64,000 bases of DNA from Blastomussa wellsi (lineage: Eukaryota > Cnidaria > Anthozoa > Scleractinia > Plerogyridae). The DNA lies in the NCBI GenBank assembly GCA_947652115.1, contig OX393561.1:27275158-27339157 (forward strand), given 5' to 3'. The notes beneath the pieces were generated by a model, which searched no databases, was not told the DNA's origin, and saw nothing but the letters and a program-made list of their open reading frames with translations. Made by a program: the position numbers and the translations under genes. Positions 8,568-19,612 of the stretch are shown one piece after another (position 1 is the stretch's first letter; every line of letters starts with the position of its first letter).

Positions 8568-11500
8568 TGATGACAACGAGATCTTCTTTCATCCCTCTAA
8601 TGACGCCATCATGACCGGTGGTGGTGTGGCGCCGTCCCCTTTACTAGAATGTGAGTTGCAACCCACCATTCATCGTCGCACGTGGCGAAATGTCCTTCAC
8701 AAACGAACCTACCGGGCACGTCTCGATCAACGACGATCAGCGAGTGACAGGGCCCTTCGTCGTGTCATTCAACGTCAGATCGACGGCGACGCGCCACTCA
8801 CAGCCCACTCCACCGTGCATTTTGTCATGCAGTCGGACGCGTTCAACCACGCGTTAAAGTCTGCGACCTTTATGGTTGCCGACTTCAACGACGACAGCGA
8901 TCGCCTCAACGTTTACTTGCAATCGTTGGCGCAAAACCTGAACTCGAACCAAAAGTTCTCCTTGAATGACGACTTCACGGTAGAAACCACATTCATCCAA
9001 ACGCCTGGACCCGGCAGCGGTCATGGCAAGAGATTGAAGCCTGGTAAAAAAGCCCTCAAGACCCTTCTCGAAATCAAGCAGTCGGTCGTCTCCGTGAAGA
9101 ACACCGATCAACTGTGTTATGCTCGAGCCATTGTTACCATGAAAGCCAGGGCCGATGAAGGTGCCGAAGGTCATACGTATCGTAATTTGCGCAAGGGAAG
9201 ACCCCAACAAGAACAAATGGCCAAAGAGTTGCTTCGATTGGCCGGGGTGCCCGAAGGACCTTGCGGGATACCCGAACTGAAAAAGTTTCAAGCAGTGTTG
9301 CAGGGCTACCAGATTAAAGTCCTGTCCTGTGATGCGCCTCATCAAGTCAACTTTGAGGGCGACACCAACTCGACCAAATTCATCTTACTGGTTCAAGATG
9401 GAGATCATTACCACGGGTGTTGGTCCTATGGCGGTTTCATGTCCAATTCGTACTTCTGCCACGATTGTAATCGGGGTTACGACCACGACGATTGAAGAAA
9501 TCATCCGTGCAAGGATAGATGGTGCCTTGCCAGCGAGAGAAAAGAGTTGCCCGACTTCATCGCACAAAAAGCCTCGCTACCGGCAGGACGCTATCCGACT
9601 ACCACCGAACATTGCCAACGATGCAACCGAGACTTTTATGGAGACGCCTGTTACACCGCTCATCTCATCTCGTCGCAAAAAACGAGATCTCTGTGCGACA
9701 TCTAACACAAATGCAAGAGCTGTTTCAAAGTGTACGATCGCGGCACCCGAAAAGTCAAAAACGGTGGCGATCGTCGCAGTGCTAAGTTCAAACACGGATG
9801 GGGGGTCATTGTCCGTTCTGCGAAAATGAAGTGGATCTCCATTCCCATCAATGTTACATTCAACCCGTGGACGAAGAAGACGACGAGCCCAGATTGAAAA
9901 AGGTGCCGAGTTCTCAGGTCGGATCCCGACGGGTCGTTCGTGTCGACGAAGATGGCGGGTGCTGGGTGGAAAGACCTCCTCCTCTCTTTGTGTAAGCCGA
10001 TTTTGAAGCCATGACTGACCCGGAAGGAATACAGATGCCGATCCTGTTGTGTATGGAGACATCCGAAAGCGACATCACCGACGTGTGCTACGGCGAGGAC
10101 TGTGTTGCTCAGATGTTCGACCATCGGGATCCCTTGACGGAAGACGAGCCGAAGACGAGCACGATCGTCATCGTTGTCTTTTACAATTTCAAAGCCTACG
10201 ATGTGGCACGTCATCTCTACCAGCAACACCGTGAAGTCACCAAACAGATCACGCAAGGCGCCAAAATCCTGTCTCTCACTTCAGACAATCTCAAGTTCAT
10301 CGACTTCCTCTGCTTTCTGCCTTATCCGCTCTCGGACTTTCCAGCCACCTTTGGACTCACGGAACAATGCAAAGATTTCTTTCCGCACAAATTCAACACT
10401 GCAGAGAACCAAACGTACGTGGGACCCATGCCTCCTGCGGACACGAACGATCCAGAAGGAATGAAGACCAAAAAGAAAGCCGAGTTCAAAGAGTAGTATG
10501 AGGACAAGGTCGACAACGACTACGTCTTTGACATGCGTAAAGAGATGGAAGCCTATTGCATCTCGGATGTCAAACTATTGAAAGCCGGCTGCGAAAAGTT
10601 CCAGGCCGAGTTCGAACAACCTGCGGGGTTTAATCCCATGGAGAAGGCCACCACCATCGCGGCCGCCTGCAACCGGTTCTGGCGTAAGAAAATGCTACCC
10701 AAAAACACCACTAATCAGTCAACCAAAGCAATCAAATGGTTAGCCTACAACAAAAGTCAGCTGCGTCAAGCCAACCAAACCCAATACCGTATCAAGCACG
10801 CGGGCAACGGAGGCGAGGACACCACCGACGAAGCCAAAGCCCGCTACGTACGCCAGTACAAGGAACGCGAAGGCATCGACTTGGACCCAGCCCTACTCGT
10901 CAAGAACCCTGGTCGCAAAGCCACTGCCAAACTAATGTTCAATTCCTTCTGAGGCAAGTTCGGAGAGAATCTCAACAAGTCGACCACCATCGCCATCTCC
11001 ATGCCTGCCAGTCTCTTCGAAGCAGTGTCCAATCCTCTATGGAAGATCCACACCATCCGCATCTGCACCGACGAGAAATTAGAAGTCGTGTACTCCAATG
11101 TCACAAACAACCAAATCGACAACGGCAAACGTAACATCTTCGTAGCTGACTTCACCACGTGCTGGGCGGATCTCAGACTCTACAGTTACTTGGAGAAGTC
11201 GCAGAAACAGGTCCTGTACTTCAACACGGATTCGGTGATTTACCGATGGGAGCCTGGTCAGCCCGAGATCAAGCTCGGTGATTTCGTGGGCGAGATGACG
11301 GACGAGTTGGACGACAAAGATCATCCTCACGACTACATCCGCGAATTTGTCACGGGTGGTCCCAAAAATTACGGCTACATCACCGCAACCGAAAACGTCT
11401 GCTGCAAGGTACGCGGTTTCACGCTCAATTACCGTGGTTCCCAAGTCCTGAACTTTGCGACCATGAAACGCAACGTCTTCCAAGAAATTCAGGGTCCCTT

Positions 11501-11660
11501 ACCTAAAGGCCGCGACATTCCCGTGACCAATCCTCATTTCTTCACCCGTGAACCCGCTACCAAACGTCTCAAAGAGAGCCCGCGCACCAAACAGTACGGA
11601 CCTTTGTTTTGTAAGTCGGGCGCGGGATCACTCGGATCATGTACACGTCCCGCATTGTAA
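8535..11660 (+). pseudogene. Polinton P1 protein-primed DNA polymerase B
   Basis: N-terminal domain as in P2 (SVVSVKNTDQLCYARAIVTM, APEGPCGI-like VPEGPCGIPELKKFQ), zinc region (YFCHDCNRGYDHDD, CPFCENEVDLH), exonuclease motif ADFEAM, YNFKAYD, KFIDFLCFLPYPLSDFPATF, exonuclease III-like YCISDVKLLKAG, polymerase motif B NSF(stop)GKFGENLNK and motif C YFNTDSVIY. Broken by stops at 9493, about 9705, 9993, 10494 and 10950 and one frameshift near 9800. The first Asp of motif C is Asn, and no motif A is visible between about 10750 and 10945, so an internal deletion is likely. Chosen start is ATG 8535 (MPGQAYHEQ). Confidence 0.85.
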
Positions 11661-12039
11661 CCTTAAGGCAAAAAAACGAGAATATACGCTTTTTAAACGT
11701 GCAGTTCCGGTTGTCTCGTGTTTTTGTTCACTTCCGGTTTAAAAATCCAAAATTGCCGCAGGTAGATCCAAAATGGCGGCCTACAGCATCCAAAAATCCA
11801 ACATGGCGGCCTATACGCCTTTTCCATTGTTTCTAGGCCAATCACAGGCCATTTCCTCAGGGCGGCCATTTTGAAGTAAATCCGGCCTTCTCATTGGTCG
11901 AGAGCGGTCACATGATCTATATACTCTGATTGGCACGGGTCTAGACGTGCGTGCTTACTACTCAAGTCGGTCATACATTGTCTCTAAATTTTTTTTACGC
12001 ACGTAAGCGCACGTAAAAAAATACGCGACAGTGGAAATC
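11661..12039. promoter_or_regulatory. Gene-free stretch with ETS- and YY1-like motifs
   Basis: Contains ACTTCCGG (ETS-like) and two AAAATGGCGGCC/ACATGGCGGCC boxes (YY1-like) within a short direct repeat TCCAAAATGGCGGCCTA, plus CCAATCA. No coding frame recognised. Could be remnant promoter DNA. Confidence 0.3.
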
Positions 12040-12213
12040 CACCTTAATACGCAAACACAGAAGTAAACAAAACAGCGTGACCCCAAGCCAAGCGAGCGAA
12101 TACCCAAAGCGAATATTCCCTGTTGAAGAAATACATGCACTCGTATATAAGAATTTGCGTCAGAATTATTTTCCAATTGAAGAAATATCTGCACAAGTAT
12201 ATACGCCAAGACA
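12040..12213 (+). promoter_or_regulatory. Family-E type upstream region
   Basis: Matches the region before the E polymerase genes (24060-24281, 56735-56851): ACGCAAACACAGAAGTAAAC, AGCGTGACCCC, then two copies of TTGAAGAAAT-x3-TGCAC-x2-GTATAT, followed by an ATG at the same distance. Here it precedes a different gene set. Confidence 0.6.
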
Positions 12214-12297
12214 ATGGACAAAAAAACGCTTACCATAAAATGCGGGCGAGAAGGGCTCTGCTGGGCCGGAATGAGTTACATCAAGAGCTTTTTATAG
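12214..12297 (+). CDS. Short open frame behind the family-E promoter
   Basis: 27 codons, MDKKTLTIKCGREGLCWAG... to TAG 12295-12297. Starts at the exact position used by the polymerase ATG in the other copies. May be a truncated 5' end of a lost gene. Confidence 0.3.
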   Translation: MDKKTLTIKCGREGLCWAGMSYIKSFL

Positions 12298-12512
12298 CAG
12301 TGTATTTTTTTGTTCGGCAACCGAATTTTCAGCAACCATTTTTTTGGTTGCCCTTTATTCCACTAAAACATCTGTAGAAGCACTACAAATACACTTTGTT
12401 CTACAGCCCGTTTTTGGAAGGGGACTCTCTCTTCTTCGGCTGCAATTTCCCACCCAGCACGCGGTTGCCGAAGTACACCCAATTAGAAAAAGGTTGCCGA
12501 AGGTACACACAA

Positions 12513-14146
12513 ATGTCTTCGCAACATCTCATGGATTTCGGCAACGAAACAGTGGTTCTCCAACCTTCAAATATTGCAGCTTTGTTTTTCTCCGGGCCAC
12601 AGCGCCAGCAGCAGAAGTTGCAGCAACGGACATCGACGACGCGGCAATGGAAGATTTTTCAGCAACGAACATCGACGACGCGGCAATGGAAGTGGTTACA
12701 GCAACGAACATCGACGACGCGAAACCGGAAGTGTTTGCAGCAACGAACATCGACGACGCGGCACCAGAAGAGTTTGCAGCAACGACCATCGACGACGCGG
12801 AAGGAACGAACATCGACGACGCGGCACTGGAAGAGTTTGCAGAAGCAACGAACATCGACGACGTGGAAGAAACGGAAATCGACGACGCAGCACAGGAAGA
12901 GTTTGCGGCAGCATTCGCAAAGCAAAAAGCAGAAAGAGCAGCCCCGTCGGCGTGGGAAGGGGCGACGAAACAAACCTTCGAAAGCATGGGCCTGCGGAGC
13001 AAAAAAGCTGTTGTGGCCCACTTTCTGGAAAACGCGTACGAAAGCAACCTAGTGTCCGACATCGCCAAGGTCGACTACCTGGCGGGGAACCGCGGTCGAA
13101 CGAATCTGCGCCCTTTGGCTTGCCTTCCCTCGTTCGTGGATGATATCTACGTGTTTGGCTATCTCTGTCGACAGGAGTGTGTTTTTCGGAAAGGAAGCCT
13201 GTTGTGCACAAGCGGGAAAGAGGGGTCGGAAAAACTTGTTGTGGCAAGAATTGCAAACGCCATGGAAACAGCCCTGGGAAAACGGAGCATTCCAACGGCC
13301 ATCGTGCACACGGAAGCATTCGGTAAAGCGGGGAGCAGCACAATCCGTGCAACCATCGCGAGCATCGAGGAAGACACCTTCTGCAGGGCAAAAAGAAGCT
13401 GGCAAGCGATCCATCCAGGAGGAGCTGCACAAGGCGCTTCCGGTTTTCGAAAGGTGCCTGGTTGGGGGCAACGGGTACGGCGTCTACAGCATCGACTACA
13501 CACAGGACGTCTCCGGAGTTTTAGACCGAAAAGCGCTTGTGGCCCATCTAGGATACGAAGCGGCAGGGGATTTCTGCGCAGCGATCGGCGGGGCGCCCCG
13601 AGAATCCTGGAAAACACAACCAGCGTCGGGGAGCACGTCTGCACCTGGATCGCCACCACGCCAGGAGGGCGGACAACCCGCACAAAGGTATATAACAAAG
13701 TCGTGTCGATCTTCGAGGCAGGAGAGATCCGCGAACCCATCGGTGGCCACCTAACGGAATACGCCGACTGCCCCAACCAGCGCCTCCGCCAAACATTCTT
13801 CCACCCGGAAGTGCAAGCCCGCGGATGCACGCGAATCGAAGTCTCTCTGTACGGCTTCCCTCTCAGCGAGCTTTCGAACGAAAAGGCCACCACCTGCATC
13901 GAGAAAGCCTTGGAGCAGGTTTCCGTCGTCGAACAAGACGAAGAAGAGCACGGCCTCTTCGAAGTGCAACCGCCCCGCAAGCAATGGCAAAATCTCGCCG
14001 CCAACCTGGACCGAGACATCGTCCTCGCAGACAGACCGCAAGTCCACATCTTCGTTGAGTGGGGCGGCCACACAAAAACGGGCCGGATCTCGGGGCTCCA
14101 CGTGCGCCCCACCCCAGCGAAAGTGGAAGATCCAGCCAAGTGGTAA
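12513..14146 (+). pseudogene. Acidic TNIDDAA-repeat protein, function unknown
   Basis: ATG 12513 begins MSSQHLMDFGNETVV; a shift near 12590 enters the main frame. That frame has eight 9-14-residue acidic repeats (ATNIDDAAMEEF type, 12605-12905) and then a globular region: TFESMGLRSKKAVVAHFLENA, YGVYSIDYTQDVSGVLDRK (in a shifted frame, about 13415-13600), HVCTWIATTPGGRTTRTKVYNK, RQTFFHPEVQARGCTRIEVS and PQVHIFVEWGG. K-V-Y-N-K followed by R-I-E-V faintly recalls the Y-x-K/R-x-E layout of replication-initiation proteins; this is speculative. GC content and codon use are higher than in the neighbours. It pairs with the coiled-coil gene at 14394. Confidence 0.5.
12605..12905 (+). repeat. ~39-bp tandem repeat coding for TNIDDAA units
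   Basis: About eight degenerate copies built on ACATCGACGACGCGGCA. Only this reading frame gives an acidic repeat with conserved spacing; the other frames give low-complexity Arg-rich shadows. Confidence 0.75.
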
Positions 14147-14393
14147 ACTACGAAGGGGTGGAGCTCGGGCCGTCCCAGCTGCTACAGGAAAGACGCGAAT
14201 GCCGGCACCTGCCTTGCCGCAAGCAAAAAGCCTACGCAGCTCCACCCGAACGGGGGAGACATCTCGGTGCTTCTGCCGCCAACAAAAAAAGATCGCGTGG
14301 GAATGGCGGACCAAAAGATGCCAAACCATTGGCATCAACTGTTTGAAATATGAACTACAAGAAGGGCCAGAAATCGCCCAGTAGCGCCAAATG

Positions 14394-15071
14394 TCCGCTC
14401 TTTCGACAAGAAACCGCGAGAACATTCTCGATGAGCTTCGCTACGCCCGCACAGCCGAGGAATGGCGACAGGTGCACTGACAAAAAGAAGAAAAGCGGCG
14501 CGAAAAAGAGGAGGAAGCGAGAAGGGCACGAGAAGCGGAAATCGAGGCCCTGCGAAAGTACGCCGAGATCCAGAGAAAAATTGAAGCAAAGAGCACGGAG
14601 ATTCGCACAAAAATCCTTGGCGCTCTGGAGAAGAAGACACAAAAAGTTTCGGAACTCGCGCCAGACAAAACATGGGAAGCTCTCGGTTTTCGAGGGGAAG
14701 AAGACAAATATCGGGTTGTCTTGCAGTCCGGCGAAGAAGCAGTAGTTGCTTTATGGGCGACAAAGGGTTTGCAAAAAATCCTCCTGGAGTGCGCGGATTG
14801 CTTCCGCAAGTAGGAGGAAGACCGATACAGTCGGCAGTTTTTCTGGCTAGTGTCTTTCCGTTGCGTCGGCAAACTTGGAGGGTTGGTGTTGCAAATCGAG
14901 CCTTCGAAAACGTCACAGAACTGGGAAGGAAAAACAATCGTGTGGAACCCCATCCAGGTCCTGGCCGCCCCAGACAAGGGAAGACTTGCGCTCTTGCAGG
15001 ATCTGGGGGCCAAATGCGAAGAGTACGACACCCTCTGCACGGAATTGGCCAAAAACGAAAGTAGTTACTAA
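14394..15071 (+). pseudogene. Coiled-coil protein, function unknown
   Basis: One frame from ATG 14394 (MSALSTRNRENILDELRYA) to TAA 15071 with two in-frame stops (TGA after WRQVH, TAG after DCFRK). Residues ~35-75 are a charged coiled coil (KRREKEEEARRAREAEIEAL); the C-terminal half contains SFRCVGKLGGLVLQIEPSKT and VWNPIQVLAAPDKGRLALL. The last residues (ESSY, stop) come from the inserted MITE, so the native C-terminus is lost. Apparently the downstream partner of the TNIDDAA gene, on the same strand. Confidence 0.5.
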
Positions 15072-15346
15072 TATGAGGGCACGAGCATTTTTCACTGCAT
15101 TTCTATATGGAGTAAAATGTGGTACCGGCCTTTGGCTGAAACCCAAAATAAAAATGATATAATAAGAGCAGAAAAAGAATGCAAGAGAAAAGAAGAGAGT
15201 AATTTTGTCTTCTCGGGAGATTGAAAGAAAGAGAGTAAGCCTCAAAGTAGCGGCAAAGAGAGTAAGCTTCGAAGAAAAAAGTGAAAAATAGAAGAGGACA
15301 CAAAATTCATAACTTCTTATAGAGTGCCCTCATATTAGTAACTACT
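15060..15346. mobile_element. MITE with 23-bp terminal inverted repeats
   Basis: 15060-15082 and 15324-15346 are perfect inverted copies (AGTAGTTACTAATATGAGGG...). The 240-base interior is AT-rich and non-coding. TA dinucleotides near both ends would fit a Tc1/mariner-type target. It supplies the stop codon of the gene to its left. Confidence 0.6.
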
Positions 15347-16110
15347 GACCCCATCTTCTTTTCTCTTTTATTAGTGGTGAGTATTTACTGGAAATTACAT
15401 AATGAAAATATTTTAGCAAATATACCCCGGAATTAATGCAAAAATGAATTCTAGAAAAATGGTGTCTCTCTATAAATTTCTAGAATAAAAAAATATGAAG
15501 AGAAAAATAAGCCAGTAGTAATAGTCGCTTAGTTGCCCCGCTAGCCATCTGATTGGTCGAGACAGCCTTGGGCTATTGTTTTCGAACAATGGGTCTATTG
15601 TTCTCATCATCCAAGATGGCCGCTCAACTTTTAATGAGCAAAATTTATTCAAGATGGCGGCGCCCATTTTTGGAAAACTGCGCCCCAGACCTCTACGGAG
15701 AACCTGGACCCGTCTCACGGATTTCCAGGACGAGCCCTAATCGATAAAAATCGATAATGGGATGACGTGACTGCGTAGACGCGTGGAGCGTAGAGGTCCT
15801 GTCTGCAAGAGGCCATGTTGTAAAAGGAAGAATGGTGTGTAGTGCGTCAATAAATAGGTGGAGGTAGCCTCGACCTGGAGTGGACCAACCAGCGACGAGG
15901 TGACGTCATGGCTTTCCAATCGATACAAATCGATAATGCGATGACGTAATGGCTTTCCGGTCCACCGCTCTTGAGGAGCGTATTATTTTCCAGTCCTTTC
16001 GCTAGACGGCCTAGCGAAAGGAGCGGAAAAGGGTATCATCGGGGTGCCACCCCGACTCGTTGGTGCCGGAACGCAACGATATTTACAAAAACGCAACGAT
16101 ATGTACAAAA
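15347..16110. other. Gene-free spacer with ATCGAT/TGACGT direct repeats
   Basis: Contains two copies, near 15738 and 15920, of AATCGATA-x-AAATCGATAAT-x-x-GATGACGT, carrying a CRE-like TGACGT, and an AAGATGGCGGC box near 15650. No gene recognised. Confidence 0.35.
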
Positions 16111-17348
16111 TCACGCCTTCCTGCACACGTGATTGAACCGCGGTCGTCCAGGTTTCTTTTCTTTGGAGGCAGCCCGGTAGGTCTTGCCACATGTTGGACA
16201 ATGTTTCTTGACAATGCACAAGCCACGGAGTGTCTTGTTCCCGATGTAATGAGAATTGAAGCAGGAGTAGCCAAAGAAAAGACGATGGCATAGGGAAGAG
16301 GTGCAGGGAAGAGGTGGTGGAAGAGCAGCTTCGGCCGAGGTAAAGTCCGGACACTCAAGCCTCTCGCAAGATGGGCATCGTTTGCCTTCACACCAATGAT
16401 TTTTGACGTCTTCGTGATCATACCCCTTGTCGCAGTCGTGGCAGTAATACGATCGCAAGAGGAACCCGCCGTATGAGTTGCACCCGTGGTAGTGCGCGTC
16501 GTCTTTGAGAAGGAGGATCTTTTTGGGGGCAGGCGGTCCCGCGAAGACGATGCGGTGTGGTTTGTCGACGGACATGACTTTGATTTGGTAGCCCGTAAGA
16601 ACCCCCTGAAACTGTTCGAGTTCCGCGATGCCGCAAGGTCCTTCGGGTGCACTGGCCAGTTGGTGTAAGTCCTTGGCGAGACGGGTCTGTACGGGACGAC
16701 CGGCTCTCAAGTTGTAGTCCAAACCAAACCACGAGACCCCTCGTCTGCGTAGGCACGCATGGTGACGATGGCTCTTGCGCAACAGAATCCGTCTTGGTGT
16801 TTTGTGACGACAACAGACTTTTTGCGCTTCAGCAATTGTGGTACCGTCTCGCTTCCGGGTTTCTGTTTCTTACCGGTACGGTTGAATGTGGTCTTCATGA
16901 TGATTTTTTCGTGGACCCCGAACGGATGGTTTGTTGCTATGGATTGGAGATGGGTATCCAAACCATCCCTGCCATCCTCGAACTCCTCCACCGTGAAGGA
17001 TGTGGACGGAAAGGCGCGAGTGTTTGCGTCAGACTTCAGTGCTAAGTGCACAGTGGAATGGGGTTGTAAGCCAGAGGCAGAGTCGATCTGCTTGCGGATG
17101 GTCTGTCTTATGGCCTCCGCGGCCTGGAACCGATGATGGTCCAACGTGGCGATGAGGAAAGGATATTCAACCCATTCGTCCGGATACTCAGACCCCTCGC
17201 AAGATAGGCAGGGACAAGGGAGGTCGTCTTCATTCACCCTAAAGTTTCTGTCGCCCCGTATCACTACTACGTCTGGTTCTACTATACACAGGCCTTCTTC
17301 GTCGAAATCAGGAGATCTTGGTCTTTTTGTACACCGCCTGGAAGACAT
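16111..17348 (-). pseudogene. Polinton P2 DNA polymerase B, N-terminal part only
   Basis: From ATG 17348 (MSSRRCTKRPRSPDF). Shares with the P1 polymerase AARAIVTM-like CCARAIVTMRAYADEG, APEGPCGIAELEQFQGVLTGYQIKVM, GGFLLRSYYCHDCDKGYDHED and Cys pairs CPSCER and CPTCGK (zinc region before the exonuclease domain). One frameshift near 16720. The gene stops at 16111 after VCRKA; exonuclease and polymerase motifs are absent, so the element is truncated here. Confidence 0.8.
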
Positions 17349-17400
17349 CGTGAACGAGAGCTGAGTTTTTGAATTACGCGCCTCTTATATCTTTTTAAAA
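17349..17400 (-). promoter_or_regulatory. Promoter-like region of the P2 polymerase
   Basis: On the minus strand AGATATAAGAGG lies about 40 bases before the ATG at 17348. Plausible TATA box, not otherwise supported. Confidence 0.3.
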
Positions 17401-17555
17401 AAAAAGAACCGGAAATAGGGGGTGGGGGCCCATCCCCCTAACAGACGGCCGAGTGGAAAATGGGTACGAGTGCAGTGCCCTATAAAAGGAACGACTCCCT
17501 AACTGTCTCCAAAGTCTTTTTATTGTCACGATGCCGCTACTCAGAACCCTTGGTT

Positions 17556-18029
17556 TTATGTGCATGCAGATGATGATGTTGATCCAAAGTTCGCTGCCCG
17601 AGATGCACTACAGAATCCAATTCCAAAGTATTGCATGCTTTCGTCTCTGGCTTTCGAACTCAAATTTAACAGGGCGTAATCGCCGCAACTCTTGCTGAAC
17701 AGCGACTGTAAACTCTGTCCGTTGCTGATCACATATTTCCAATGTTTCTTTAACCAGGCTTGCAACGGTCCCGCGGTCTGGTACGCTTCCAGAGGTAACG
17801 CGTAACTGTCCATCACATCGCACACGTTGCCTTCGGTCCACAGGGAGATCCAATGGCGACCCGGTAAGTTGGACGGATCCGTATTGACGATGTAACTCCT
17901 AGGCACGTCTTTGCGAGGGGTCAACGGTAATTCGTCGCAGGCCACGGTCCCGTGAAAATGCGGTTTCAACACAGGGTCTGCTTCTGCCAAATGGTCCAAC
18001 TGCACGTTGTTCAGGGCCACGCGTTCCAT
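17556..18029 (-). CDS. Polinton P2 adenain-like cysteine protease
   Basis: 157 codons from ATG 18029, which shares a base with the TGA of the upstream capsid gene. Shows the adenovirus-protease order His (GRHWISLW), Asp (VMDSYALP) and Cys (FSKSCGDYALLNL), with Gln/Ser residues before the Cys; length fits the family. It would process virion precursors. The frame is unbroken in this copy, unlike its neighbours. Confidence 0.8.
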   Translation of the reverse strand: MERVALNNVQLDHLAEADPVLKPHFHGTVACDELPLTPRKDVPRSYIVNTDPSNLPGRHWISLWTEGNVCDVMDSYALPLEAYQTAGPLQAWLKKHWKYVISNGQSLQSLFSKSCGDYALLNLSSKARDESMQYFGIGFCSASRAANFGSTSSSACT

Positions 18030-18672
18030 CAGCGTTCGTACACGTTGTACAGGACGGCTTTGTTGGCGTCGACTTCTAACAGGTTTTCGAATTCGCCGTA
18101 CACCACGACGGTGATGTTCACTCCTGGATTGGCACCGAAATTCAGGACCAGCTGCACCTCTCCGCTCTGTTTGTGCTTCAACACGAGACTGTCCAAACAT
18201 CCGTTGGCCGCGTTGTCAAATACGAACAGCGTGCTGTTCCTGCCTTGTCCCCATTCCTCGCTCCTCCCCATGTTTGCTTTCTTTCGGCACAGACACCCCG
18301 TGGCTTGAAGGAACCTGAAGTATCCTCTCAGATCCTTGCTGTCGTCGTCGTCCACCAGTTCCAACGTCTCGTACGGGCACTCTTCTCCTCTCACCAATTG
18401 GCGAATGATGTGCAAACCGAATTTCTGGAAATTGAAGGGGTTGGTGGCCAACGCGCCGGTGAAAGCCGTCGTCAACACCATACCCACCACCAAGCGGTTC
18501 GGTATTCTGCCTTGAAAGTGGTTGTTCATCTCGAAGCGTTGTTGGTTGCCTTGCATGTTGTAGGTCCTGATTTCGCCTCTCACGGTGGTGTAGCTGGCGG
18601 GTTTCCTGGTCGTTCTCTGTCTGTTTTCCAATTCCATGGACACGGAGGGATTGAGTCTCAGTTGACAGAGGT
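18029..18672 (-). pseudogene. Polinton P2 major capsid protein, C-terminal half
   Basis: About 210 residues, with FQGRIPNRLVVGMVLTTAFT, ATNPFNFQKFGL, TLFVFDNAANGCLD and a C-terminal NPGVNITVVVYGEFENLLEVD. This is the pattern of Polinton double-jelly-roll capsid proteins, often annotated as F54H12.2-like. The N-terminal half is missing: a Penelope fragment begins at 18673, then comes the assembly gap. The C-terminus overlaps the protease start (TGATG). Confidence 0.75.
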
Positions 18673-18957
18673 ACAATATAATTTGGTTTTATCAACTGGG
18701 TTGATAATGTCAATGGCCACCGTAAAGAGATTCAAGTGCTGACGTTTCGAGCGTTAGCCCTTCGTCGGAGCGAATCAAGGAATTGTGCGTCGTGTGGTCT
18801 TTATATACAGAAAGATGGAGCTTCGCTATTGGCTGGTGCCTGGTAAAAATCAGAGTCGTCACTACAAAGACGGAGAAGTCTAAGAAACTGAGAATAAGGA
18901 ATGGCATTCTTGACATGTGATGGATGTGAAGATGAATACAACAAATAGCTATGAGAA
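18673..18957 (-). mobile_element. Second Penelope-like element, internally deleted
   Basis: 18673-18846 matches the pseudo-LTR of the element at 2839. It joins directly to sequence matching 3822-3934 (reverse transcriptase), so the segment with the GIY-YIG domain is deleted. Continues into the assembly gap. Inserted in the capsid gene. Confidence 0.85.
18737..18776 (-). ncRNA. Hammerhead-ribozyme-like motif, better preserved
   Basis: Minus strand: CCGACGA, GGGC-UAAC-GCUC stem-loop, GAAAC, GUC. One change from the canonical CUGANGA. Likely weak or dead, but close to consensus. Confidence 0.5.
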
Positions 18958-19157
18958 NNNNNNNNNNNNNNNNNNNNNNNNNNNNNNNNNNNNNNNNNNN
19001 NNNNNNNNNNNNNNNNNNNNNNNNNNNNNNNNNNNNNNNNNNNNNNNNNNNNNNNNNNNNNNNNNNNNNNNNNNNNNNNNNNNNNNNNNNNNNNNNNNNN
19101 NNNNNNNNNNNNNNNNNNNNNNNNNNNNNNNNNNNNNNNNNNNNNNNNNNNNNNNNN
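18958..19157. other. Assembly gap of 200 N
   Basis: Hides the end of the Penelope copy, the N-terminal part of the capsid gene and the C-terminus of the second minor-capsid gene. The real length is unknown. Confidence 1.
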
Positions 19158-19612
19158 ATTCGTCTCCTTCCCACTTGAACTGTATGTACGAGCGCTTGTT
19201 GTCTATCGCTAGCAAGCAAGGGACCACCGTAAGCTGTGAACTTTTTCTGATCGTAGAAATGCACCACGCTTTTCATGAATTCCAAACCGTTCATCGTGGA
19301 AAACACGTTGTTCAAGTCGTGGAGATTCACTTTGCTGGTTCCGACGGTGAATCGGTTGCCCTGACGTTTTTAAGTGTCGTTGTCTCTGACCCACTTGTAT
19401 GTGAAGAGGATGGTTTCTGGATCGTCGGCCACGGCCGGAATGGTCACTTTGGCATCGGGTAAGGAAATGCTGCTCAATCCCACTTTCCAACCTTGTCCTT
19501 ACAAACGAATGGGATTGGGTAGTCGAACTTTGAAGTGATTGTTCGTGTTGTTGGGATATTCGCTACGACTGCTGTCACTGGGTAATGTGAGGTAAAACTC
19601 TTCACCAAGCAT
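19158..19612 (-). pseudogene. Polinton P2 minor capsid (penton-like) protein 2, partial
   Basis: ATG 19612 lies inside the end of the preceding gene (11-base overlap). N-terminus EEFYLTLPSDSSRSEYPNNT then WKVGLSSISLPDA: the F-Y-L-T-L-P-S and W-x-V-G-L pattern of Polinton/adintovirus single-jelly-roll minor capsid proteins. TAA at 19499-19501 and 19370-19372 interrupt it. The C-terminus runs into the gap. Paralogue of the gene at 19602-20598. Confidence 0.65.

Noticed and set aside
12574..13430. Arg/Ser-rich proteins in the alternative frames of the 39-bp repeats
   Set aside because: Low-complexity by-products of the tandem repeat; the acidic frame continues into a domain with conserved blocks.
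13159..14139. 326-codon minus-strand gene
   Set aside because: Antisense shadow of the GC-rich TNIDDAA-cassette gene; no motif, no homologous context.
17482..17700. Plus-strand gene behind CTATAAAAGG (17480s), starting ATG 17531
   Set aside because: Lies antisense to the intact protease and shows no domain; the TATA-like box alone is weak.
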